A stretch of DNA of 64,000 nucleotides, taken from contig JANUWF010002354.1 of NCBI GenBank assembly GCA_026120185.1, forward strand, positions 186,001 through 250,000, read 5' to 3'. This DNA comes from Voacanga thouarsii. Its lineage: Eukaryota; Streptophyta; Magnoliopsida; Gentianales; Apocynaceae. The first letter of the stretch is position 1, and each line of letters starts with the position of its first letter. Below the pieces are notes generated by a model. The model made no database searches, was not told the origin of the DNA, and was given only the letters and a program-made list of their open reading frames with translations. A program made the translations under genes and the position numbers. This document shows positions 38,601 to 50,600 of the stretch, in pieces.

Positions 38601-41600
38601 AGTGTTAATGCCTATTTTGTAATTATTCTTGTAAAGATGTAAATCAGCTGTAAATTAATTAGGATAATGAGTTGTAAATAGATTAGGAAGATCAATTTCA
38701 AATGAAGGAATATGATTAGATTAGTTTGATCCCTTAAATGGAGGAATTTGATTAGATAGCTATCTAGTTTTTAGAAGTAATCTTTTTCCCCTTGTAATCT
38801 ACCATATAATGCCGTGTAAAGTCAATCATGGAAGGAAGAAAATCAGAATTCTTTTCCTCATATTTTGTTACATGGTATTAGAGCCTAGGCTTTCTGGGAC
38901 TTTTCTTCCTCTTCTCTGTGAAGCAGCCTTCATTGTTGCAGTCTTTTCTTTCAAGCAGCCTTCATTGCTGCATTGCTCAGCCTTAATTGCTGTCATTTTC
39001 TCTTTATTTTTCCCTTCTCCACTTCCTGTTCAGGCAGCCTTAATTGCTGCAAATATCTTCCTTCACCGTGTCAACCTCCTGAACACGAGTTGTAAGAGCA
39101 AAATGCTAGAGGCTAAATGGTAAACCACCAAGTCGAAAGTGGGGAAACCATGGAGAGCAGCCTAAAATGGAGGAAAACTCTGCAATAGGAGTATTCAATA
39201 GTGAAGAAATTGAGAAACTAAGAAGCTTGTTGTGGTCTCTTGAGAAGCCTTCTAGATCATGTTCTTTGGCTCTTTTAAGTAAATCTTCATTTTCTTTTTG
39301 CATGAATACCTTAGACAAAATTTATGCCGATTCATAGATCATAGACTCTGGTGCCACAAACCATATGACTCCTACATCTCAACTCTTCCACACCTATACC
39401 CCATGCCCAAGTAACAGAAAAATTGTAGTGGCCAACGGTTATTTAGCTACCATTGCAGGGTCCGGAGATACTCATGTCACACCTACCCTTGTCAAAACTA
39501 TCGACCAGCCTTGTTTGCATTCAAAAACTTACCCATGATCTTAAATGTTATGCTATTTTTTCTTCTTATTGTGATTTTCAGGAAGAATCATGGAGGAGGA
39601 TTGGAATTGTAAGGAAAGGAGCGGCCTTTATTACCTTGAATCATCTCAGAAGGGTAGGAGCAATTTATCCTCTTCTTTTCTTAGTTCTTCGAATAAAGAA
39701 ACCATTTCGCTGTATCACATACGACTAGGTCATCCATCATTTAGGATTTTAAAAATCATGTTGCCTCACTTGTGTCAAGGATTAAATATCTTCGAGTTTC
39801 ATTGTGACATTTGTGAATTGGCAAAACATACTCGTGTATCTTTTCCTATTAGCAACAAAAGAAGTTCTCATCCTTTCCATTTAATTCATAGTGATATATA
39901 GGACAGACAATGCTAGAGATTATTTCAACTAAATTTTATCACTCTACTTTCAACCACAAGGAATCATCCATGATTTATCCTCTGTCAACACCTCAACAAA
40001 CTGGGGTAGCTGAAAGGAAAAATGGACATTTACTCAATACCACCTGTGCTTTTCTCTTTCAACGGAATGTTCCTAAGTCATTGGGGAGAGGTTGTTCTCA
40101 CTGCCACATACATGATAAATAGACTTCCCTCACATGGGTTAGACAACAAAAGTCCTGTAGATATCCTTAATAGTTTCTTCTACCCTTATTTCCGAACCTC
40201 TAGTGGTCTGACACCTAGGATATTTGGGTGCACTGCCTCTGTTCATGACCACAATCAACATAGAACTAAGCTAGACCCCCGAGTAATCAAATGTGTCTTC
40301 CTTGGTTACTCACCCACTCAAAAAGGATACAAGTGCTACCATCCTTCCTCTAGAAAGTTTTACATCTCAGCAGACATCATCTTTGCTCAAAATACACCTT
40401 TTTTTTCCAAGTCCTCTCTTCAGGGGGAGATTTCAATGATGGAAGATAGTACCTGAACCAATTAAAACCCTTGATCTTCCTCATGTTCTAGCCCATGTTG
40501 CTAAACCTGAGTTCTTTGATTCAATCACAAGTGAGTCTCCTAATTTTTGCTATTGAACCTGGGTCATCACCTAATTCTGCCACTAAACCTGAGTCATCAC
40601 TTATCCCAACTAGCATTAATCACAATTTTCCAAGGTTCTCCCAGGCGTATTCAAGGAGAAGGGCTATTCCAGAATTGACACAAATCCAAGAATCCAACTC
40701 AGACTCTGCAAATGAGATCATGGTAAGATTTGATCCAACTTTGCACACACAATCTGTTGAAACTTCCACTGACCTAACAAATGACTTAGACCTCCCATTG
40801 CTATTAGAAAAGGCACAAGAGAATGCACTTAACGACCACTGTATCCACTATCTCACTATGTCTATCTTAAACACCTGTCACCAACCCACAAAAAGGTTTA
40901 TTGTAAGTTTAAAAACCATTGCTATTCCTAACACTGTTTCTAAGGCATAGTCAAAAAGGGAATGGAGGGATGCTATGAGAAAGGAAATGAGTGCACTGGA
41001 AAGAATAGAACATACGATATTGTTGATAAACTGAAAGAGAAAAACATTGTTGATTGCAAGTGGATTTTCACACTAAAATACAGGGCTAATGGATCCCTAG
41101 AGAGATATAAAGCACGATTAGTGGCCAAAGGATACACTCAAACCTATAGTGTTGATTATGAAGAGACGTTTGCTCCAGTGGCCAAAATGCATACCATGAG
41201 GATCCTGTTATCATTGGCTACTCACTTCACTTGGCAACTATTATAGTATGATATTAAGAAAGCTTTTCTCCACGGTGACTTAGATGAAGAAATATACATG
41301 AACACCCCACCAGGATTTGATGTGAATGTAAGTAAGGTGTGCAAGCTGAGAAAGGCTCTTTATGGGTTAAACAGTCTCCCAGATCATGGTTTGGGAGATT
41401 TGCAAAAGTTATGAAAGATTCTGGATATATACAAAGCCAAGATGACCACTCTCTCTTCACTAAGCATTCAATTGCAGGGGGAGTGACAGTTCTTCTAGTT
41501 CATATGGATGACATCATAGTAACTGGAAATGATGAGGGTGAGAAACACGAGTTGAAGCAAAAACTAATGAAAGAGTTTGAGATAAAGGAATTAGGGAAAC

Positions 41601-44600
41601 TAAAGTACTTCCTTGGTATTGAGGTGGCATGTTCCAAACATGGGATGTTTATATCCCAACAGAAGTATGCAACTAATTTAGTGACAGAAACAGGAAAGAT
41701 TGGGTGTAAGCCAGACTCTACCCCAATGGATCCAAACCATAAGTTGGAAGAAGAAAAAGAAGAACCAGCTGTTGATAAAAGAATGTATCAGAGGTTGGTC
41801 GGTAAACTCATATACCTTACACTCGGCCAGACACAGCATACTCAATCAACGTAATTAGTCAATTCATGCATGATGTAAGAGAACCTCATCTTCAAGCAAC
41901 TTACAGGGTGCTACATTACTTGAAAGGCAATACAGGAAATGGGATTCTGTTAAAAAAGAAAGATAGTCTTGCTATAGAAGCTTACACCGATGCTGACAAT
42001 GCAGGTTCCTAGTAGATAGAAGATCAATCATGGGATATTGTACCTTTTTTGGAGGTAATCTGGTGACATGGAGGAGTAAGAAGCAGAATGTGGTGGCAAG
42101 GCCATCTGCAAAATCAGAATTCAGGGCTATTGCTCAAGGGCTGTGTGAACTACTCTGGCTGAAGATTATTCTAGATGATCTGAGAGTCAAATGGGAAGGT
42201 CCTATAAGGCTTTATTGTGACAATAAGTCAGATATCACTATTGCTCACAATCCTATACAACATGATAAGACAAACATATTGAAATTGATAGACATTTCAT
42301 TAAAGAAAAATTGGAGGAAGGGTTAGTATGTATGTCCTATGTTTCATCAAAACACCAATTAGCTAATGTTCTAACAAAGGGACTGAACAGTTTGAGTTTC
42401 CATGATCTTGTTTTCAAGCTGGGAATGGAAAACATCTATTTCTCAGCTTGAGGGGGAGTGTCAAGATGTAAATGAGCTGTAAATTAATTAGGATAATGAG
42501 TTGTGAATAGATTAGGAAGATCAATTTCAAATGAAGGGATATGATTTAGACTAGTTTGATCCCTTAAATGGAGGGATTTGATTAGATAGCTATCTAGATT
42601 TAGAAGTAATCTTTTTCCCCTTGTAATCTACTATATAATAACGCGTAAAATCAATCATGGAAAGAAGAAAATCAGAATTCTTTTCCTCATATTTTGTTAC
42701 AATTCTCTCACAATTTCTGTTAAAATTCCTGGCGAAGATGCAAACATCCAACTGAAGTATAGAATGTAGTCCTCATTCTGTTCCTAGTAAAGCTGCCGCC
42801 TTACTCGTAAGATGAATATCTATTTGTGAACATATTCTCCATAATGGAGAAGATTCTAGAGAAATCAAATAATAAAATACCTACACATACATCTCAGCAG
42901 AACATTCTGGTACAAAAGGCATCCCATCCACAAACACTATGCAACAACACATGCACAGGTATGGGCAAAGAGAACAATCTAGAGATTACAACTGATGTTA
43001 CCAACCAGTTTCAAAAGTTAAATACCTTTTGATGATGGTAGTCTAAGGCAAGGTGTTTTTGTATTGTCAAAATGGCATCATCATCAGCATCAATCTGTTG
43101 CAGGAAGCAAATTTTCACTTAGTGATTACCATGAGATTCACTAAAAAACACAGTAAAAGATGCTATAAAGCTGCAATCAAGACCAATTTAAGACACTATC
43201 AGAATACTCTAGATGCAAAGTTGGAGAAGTTTGACTGCCTCAGCATCAGTCTATTAGGCTGATTTGACCCAACACAGGCCCCTAATGGTTTTTGACATAA
43301 TTGTTTTAGCCAGGATTTTTACATGTCAACTACAAGATTAAACAACTCCCAAAGCTGTAAATTTAGAGAACTGCACCAGCCTGCTCTCCCGAACTCACTC
43401 ACATTCAATTCTCCCAACCAACTATTTAGATAAGAAAATAACTCCAATTTCTTCCACTTAGAAAGGAAAGAAATGAGTGCGGTATGGATCTTGCCTCCTC
43501 CAAACACCCAAGGAGCTTGCTTGAATAGACTGAAAATGTTGATAAGATAGAAACCAAATCTTCCTTTCACTAATGGAAGTCTTACAGTACAGCAGTAGAA
43601 AAAAAGTTGAAAAGGGTTTGAGTCATTAGGGATTTAAAATTCAACTTCAAAACCACTGATTTCTAAGACGAAATTGTTGATAAAATGCTTTTTTCACCAG
43701 GGTAATTTATGCTAAAACAGCTTAACAAATTCCCATAGTTAGAGACACGTAGACTGCTCATATTACAGGACAATGTAAGACTTCACATCAGTCTGATATG
43801 ACAGTAGGTACTGGTCATGACAACAAGTGCCATACAACTATGCATCTCAACATAGAATTACAATTTAGAGTCATAATCTAGCATCCCCAGTCAGGTGAAT
43901 AAGAGAACTAGAATAAAAAAGAATGAGCAAAATATAATTATGGTTATTGACAAGTTGATCAGTTTTGGATGCTTCAATAGAGGACTAGCATCTAAAATGC
44001 AGAAACCTTCTCTTTTACATGCTTCACAGAATCATGTAAAAGAGAAGGGTTCTGCATTTTAGATGCTAGTCCTTTATTGAAGCATCCAAAACTGAATCTC
44101 CCATGACTCACAGTATCACCATGTGCTTCATGTAAAAGAGAAGGTTTCTGCATTTTAGATGCTAGTCCTCTATTGAAGCATCCAAAACTGAATCTCCCAT
44201 GACTCACAGTATCACCATGTGCTTGTGTTCTTGATTGTTAAAGTTGCCCAAAAGTGATTGACAATAAAGCGGGCTAAGAATTTGGGAGTTTATTTTCATC
44301 CTAAAATTTTTTATACGCAAAAATATTTTGAGGGAACATCACCAGTTATGCTTTCAAACACCAACTTTAATGAAACCAAAAGTAAAATTAAAAAAGTAGA
44401 CGATAAGACTCAAAGTCAAACTTGAGTTGAGCAAAGGCTCGAATCATTTAATTGTAGGCAAACAAGAACAGGCCTTATGAACAGAAATATTTCTCCTTGC
44501 TCACCCAACAAAGATCACAATGATACCAACTCATCATCAGTATACCAACAAATTATTGGAACATTACATGCAATATCCATTCGAAGCAACATTAACATCC

Positions 44601-47600
44601 GCAACGTCTTAATTTCTTTTTTCTTCCCTTACCCCCCCCCACCCCACACACACACCCTCCTTTTGGATAGGTGGCTAAATTTGAGTTTTTGAGAAGGAAA
44701 ACACCTTCCATATGCATTAAAGAAAAATCTACATATATTGTGGGAAATTAAACTAAAATTAAAAGAAATTACAACCATAAGCAAAAGTTTGAGGACCAAG
44801 GTTCATCTTTGATTGATAGCAGTTTCCTTGCATTCCAGAGTTTGAAATTTATATTTAACATAGCACACACCATTCAATATCATGGTAAATAGGTCACAGC
44901 CTGACAGCTATCTTTATCACGGAATAGTCCATGTGATATCAGGGCTATGTAAAACTGTCATGTATCTAATCACTCCAATACATGGACATTATTAAAAACA
45001 ATACCACTTTGTTTATAGTCATACATATGAATAGGGACTATGAAACTTATACAGGAAAACAAAAGTAAGATTCAGTATGCAATGGACCAGAAAAATCAGC
45101 TTCACCTGTGCCACTAAACGTGCAAGCAATGCTATGCGTGTCTGGTTGCTATCTGACCCTCGTAGAACGTTATACGAGTCAAAAACCCGTCTAATTGCCA
45201 ATGTTCTCACATTTCTTTTTTGTTCTTCCAACAAGTCAACAAAGGATGGGAGCACAGGCAACTCTACACAAGAATCTTCAAGGGTTTCCATGCTGGAAAT
45301 AGCTGGAGAAAATTCATCCATTTCTTCCGAAGGTGGAGAGTAAGCCTCATCAATTAAGGTAACACCAGATGACCTTTGAGCAACTGAGTCTTGCTCACCT
45401 ACACAAACAGAAAAGTGAGGAACATCTGAAGCACCTTTTTCTTCAATATCAGGAGCAATTTCCTTAGATTCCTGCTTCTCGACATCTTCTTTAACAATTG
45501 TTGGATCAGCAACAGATATCAATGAATTTTCTAAAATAGTTGACCCAGCTTCAGATTTAGCCATCAGAGGAATGTGTATATCTTCAGTACTCGACACTAC
45601 AGATGATGAGAAGGAAGCATTTAAAGAACTAAGAGCATCAACACCGATTTGCATTCCACCAGGTTGTGCAGCATTTGCATTATCCTCTGCAGTAGGAGTC
45701 ACAGGCACACCAGCAGACACAGCTATCCTCCTTGGATCAAGACGACGGGGATCCTGGAAAACTTACCAATTGATTAGTAAATAAGAATAATTTATATGCT
45801 CCAAAGTCTTCAAGTGCAGAGGCAAACCAAACATAAGAGGGTATCATCAGAAGAATAAGCTTACTCTTCGTGGATCGCGCTTTGAATCAAAAAGGAGATT
45901 ATTTTGAGCAGACCCATCAAGTGATGATGCAGCAGTCAGATTTGATGAAGAGACAGGCACTTGAGCCCCAATATCCTGCGTTACCCCAGAGTTTATAGAA
46001 GTAATTGGTACAGCACCCTGAGATCCCATTGAATCACCTTGTTGAGTGGTACTAACTCTTGTTAATGGTGGAGGATTTTTAGGCAAGTGCCTCATATTAG
46101 TTATGACTATATCAGCTAGCAGATCGGGATGGATGTTAGATACTAGAAGTTCAAGAGATTCAACACCCCTTTCTCCTTCTGCAATCAAAGCACCAATCAT
46201 AGCAATCATTTGTTCAACAGGAGTCAGATTACTATCCAACAAGGGAACGTTTGGGGACATCCCATTCACATATTCCTGGCCCAAGTCACTTTTTTCAGCA
46301 GTTTGAGCTACATAGTTGTTGGGACCATAACGAACTCTTTTACGAGGTATATCATTATCATTACTTGAATCTTCATTATCTGACGGTGTGGACCTTTTCC
46401 TTCCCTGATCCCCTGAAGCAGGAATGTGACTTGAAGGCTGCTCATCCTAACAGGGGTTGAGTCATGAAGGCAACAATTTAGTAATGCATCATAATAAACT
46501 ATCTGAATTATCAGATGGTCAAGCTTGTAAAAGATTCTTGTCCTCTTCTTCCACATATATTACCTTGCTCAGCCTAGCCTCACGGGAAGCACGCTCATTG
46601 ATTCTCATCATTTTCTCAACTTGTCTCACGACTTGATCAGCAGCATCCCCAGCATTCATCACTCTCAAAGCCTTAATCAATTTCTCTCTTGACTGACAAG
46701 ATGAAAGAAGACAACTTAGGAAGCATATCATGCCAAAAGTGAAAATTCACAAGACCAGTAAGGATAAGAACTCACTGGCTCGAATGATTCATTGGAGTGT
46801 TACAAGTAAAAATTCCATATGCTAATAGTAGACCTCTGTTAGATATTTCAATGCTAAGCATAAACGCCCCCCCCCCAACCCCCACCCCCCAAAAAAAAAG
46901 AGACTTTCATAACAATGCTGCAGAGCTTGTCATTCACCGCTCTCAGCTTTTCTCATACATTTAAATGGTAATCTCACTGTATTCAAGTAAATATTCCTCC
47001 CAATGAAGAAGAGTTAGAAAGCAGAAGAGGATCAAATGTGAATTTGTTGATATAAACTGCAGAACATTTTGTAAAGAAACTGTGCGCACCACATGTACAC
47101 AAGGTTGATGAAAGTTATACACTGCTCAAAATAAAATGTTATGATAATGAGGTGTCCTAGCCAACTTCAGCCTAAGCTCAAATTGCTAGTAGTAATTCAG
47201 ACAATATATCATATTCAACCCAAATAATCATCATATTTCAGTGGTGGTGAACACTTGAGAGACACATACACTGGAATTTACAGAGCCAAAATAAATATGA
47301 TATATATGAGGAAAAGGCTGTTGCTGTCAAAAAACAAAGTCACATAACTTAAATACCAGGTAAGCAAATAGTCTGCTTAAAAAAATAATAATAAAATGAA
47401 ATTTAAAATTAATTAAATAAAAAAAGAGGGCCTTTTCAAATGACATATTCACGCAAACAGGGGGCGGAAGGAAGAAGCCATTGACAGAAAGTAGTAGGAC
47501 CGCAAACCATAAAACTACTGGTAGAGTAGCAATTATAAAACAGGAGATTGACTTCCTGATGCTACCTCCACAATTTTTTGTTTTTCTATTGTTTTCTGGA

Positions 47601-50600
47601 ATATAAGGGTGAGCCTTGGTGCAATAGGAAGTTGCTCCTTTGGTGACCTATAGGTCACGGGTTTGAACAGTGAAAACAACTTCTTTGCAAAAATGTAAGG
47701 AGAAGGCTGCGTACATTATGCGGTTTCCTCCCCCTTACCCCCACGAGTCGGGGAGTGCTTATGCACCTGGGTTTGCCCTTTTATTGTTTTTTGGAATATC
47801 ATTTTGGTAAACACTAAAATTTTATTTATATTTATTTGTTTTTTATGTGTTTCTGTGGGACTTGCATTTTCTTGTACTTCAGTTACTGCATAAGTTGAGT
47901 ATCTGTAAGTTTCCCATTCTTAAGATTCACAAAGATTAAGTGTGGCAACAGAGCTAGCCTGAAATTTTAAAAAAATGAAGTCCAAAACTACTTCCAAAGA
48001 TAAAGAAAAAAACACAAATAACAGAACAATAAGAGTGAAGAAACCCTATTATACTGCAAGGTACCTCCATGATGACCGGGTGAGTACACCTTAGAAATCC
48101 CAAAAAGGCAGTTCTTATGGAATACTGAATACTGGCCATATGGCCACCCTTAGCCATCTCAAAGTAAGGATCAAATTCAAGCAATGCTGAGAGAATTGCA
48201 TTATAATGTATAGGCCGTCTCCTTGCAATGGCAGCCAGACTGCAAAATAAAGAGAAGAAAATGTTTACAACACATATAGATCTCAGACTAAGACAACATA
48301 CAAATTACAGAGCAATTCAGTTGGCTGAAATTATCATACCAACTCTATAGTCATCAGAAGAAAATGACCGACTTAAAATCCAAAAAATAGGGAGATGGAT
48401 AAGCCAATTATTCTGTGGCACCCCTTCTGTCTTTACTTGACTTCAAGGACAGTGGTGGGGCGGCAACATTTTTGTAAATCACATACTTTGAAAAATTAGA
48501 ATTTTTAAAAAAGTCTATGTAAATTTTACCTTTCACACCCCATAAATTTTTTTTTTCCCAAAATTTATAACATTATCTTTTACCCATTTCTTGCATCTGA
48601 TTTTGACAACTCCCCCAGGTGCCGAAATCCAAGTTCTTGGCTCCGTCCTTGCTTGATTCTCTAATTTTGCACAAAATCTGATAGCAGAGTGACCAAATTG
48701 GTGCAAAAACTACAGTTTATTTTTATAAGCTAGCAGAAGAAATATTAGAGTTGCTACATAGCCCTATCATATATTGCCTCTTCTACAGATAACTATATTC
48801 CCGTGGTTAACTTGGTAAGGACATTAACCTACTAGCAACTATGAATTCCTCCCCCCCCCCCCCAAACACCTTTTTTTTCCTCATGGTTTGTTTTACATCC
48901 CAAGCATTTCCATTAATAGCATACTGGAGATTTAATTATCGCCAGAAATCTAATCTAGGTTTATAATCAGTTTCATAGGTGAAAAGCAACATCTACCAAG
49001 CAAAGCACCGGAATAAATAACTGCACAGGGATGGGGGAGGGGGAACAAATGACAAGAAAGATAACTTGCAGACAGTGATACTACAGTTTGTGCTTCTTTT
49101 ACAGGTAAAGTCCCCTGACAGCATATGCTGCTTAAAACTCCAACTGCAAGCAATTTGATTAACTCCTAAATTGACTATAAAAACACACCAAAAAAGAAAA
49201 GCAGTCTGAAAAAAAACACAAAAGGCAACCAAAAGAACAAGAGAAGCAGGTGCAATGTGACACACATATTCTGCAAATGGAACACATGTATGCAGCTATA
49301 GCCACAATCAAGAGGGAAAAAAAAAAAAGGAAAAAGAAACCTTCTGCAGTATAGAGAATTATAATTAAGGGGCAAAAAGAAAAGGAAAAGCTGGGAGTAG
49401 GGAATGAACGAGGAATTTCACTATTGAGTAATTATTAATCATCAAGTCTCTACTTCCTTTTGCAAGGCTGAAGTAAGAAAGAAATCTTCAAAAAAAGATT
49501 TAAAGCCAAGGCAGCAAAATTGGAAATACTCTTGGATAAAGATTATATTGATCCTTGCAAAAGCCAGCTTCAGAGGCCTCAAAAAGGGGTCAGTTGGTTG
49601 CATAGATTATTAAGACTCTATTATCATTACTGGATAGTTTACAGGTTGCAAGGATATATAAGGTCCTACTGCCCTGGCCAATTTAGATTCTAGTATTCTG
49701 TTCAATTGCCAGTTAACCATCTATCCTTTCAGCATTAGCCTTCCAACAGGTTACTTGAAAGGCCTCTCCACATTCCCCTCTCAATTTTCTTCCTTTCCCC
49801 TCTCCTCATCCTGCCACTATTTACCTTTACACTTCAGCATAGATGACACCATGTAAATGCAACCCGTAATTGGCCTTAAAAGGGGAAGGAGAAATCAGAG
49901 GGCCACTAAATATTGGGATGGCCTATGCAGAAATTTTCGGCCTGTAGTAATTCAATATATTGAAAATAACACTATAAAATCCCTAATTAACTCCAAAAAC
50001 ATGTCACACCCCATCATGACACCAACACAACAAATCAGACCCAAACCGTTTTCTACACGTAATAAAACAACACATCCTCATATCGTGCCCCCAACAACCT
50101 TCTACCTGAAATCAAAAGCAAAGATTAGACAAATACTCATATTACCTCAGCCTAAAAGAGTTCATCTGAACAATCATTCTTCCAATTTGGACACTAAGAA
50201 GTGCCTCAAGAAAATTGACTGGCATATATGTCCAACTGTTAAAGGTGTTTCCTAGAAGCCACTTTGTCGCATATGCCACAACCTATTCCTACTGATCATT
50301 CATCATATACAACCACAAAAGGCCATCAAAATACACAACTGCCCTAAGTTATCTGTGATTTTGACTACCCTAGTTTCCAACAACCAGCCAAAATCACTGC
50401 AGCCAATTTTACCTACCTTCATCATGCTGCATGAACTGCAGCACTACAAAATGTCCATAAATGAGTGAAATAGGAAAAAGAAGACAGTCACAAACTAGGC
50501 CTATAAGAAGTCAAATTCTGATCATATAAATAAGAAAAACATTCCAGATTCAATTGGAAAATTGTTAACATCAAAATACAATAAATAACAAGCAATGTGC

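Larger units (their letters stand above)
38625..42706 (+). mobile_element. Ty1/copia LTR retrotransposon in ESP4 intron 10, antisense to the host
   Basis: The element spans 38630-42701 and is flanked by the 5-bp direct repeat ATTCT at 38625-38629 and 42702-42706. Two 243-bp LTRs start TGT and end TTACA. Order inside: primer-binding site, leader, remnant gag end, protease, integrase, reverse transcriptase, RNase H, polypurine tract, which is copia order. The internal part is only about 3.6 kb, and most of gag is missing. Several stops and frame changes break pol. It lies between ESP4 exons 10 and 11 on the opposite strand. About 15 differences between the LTRs (roughly 6 percent) suggest it is not recent. 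Confidence 0.96.

Noticed and set aside
43959..44224. Possible CRISPR-like repeat array
   Set aside because: Only two direct copies and an inverted arm, no spacers, and a plant nuclear context.
45019..45105. Extension of ESP4 exon 9 past its donor
   Set aside because: The frame stays open for 28 codons, but the sequence turns hydrophobic and unrelated; the CAG|GTGAAGC donor at 45106 keeps phase with exon 10.
47607..47781. Possible tRNA gene because of A- and B-box-like motifs
   Set aside because: No cloverleaf is evident; the ends, length and target duplication show a tRNA-derived SINE instead.
49857..50255. 132-codon open frame in ESP4 intron 5
   Set aside because: No recognisable motif, Asn/Thr/Pro/Lys-rich composition expected by chance from this AT-rich strand, and no other exon-like sequence around it.
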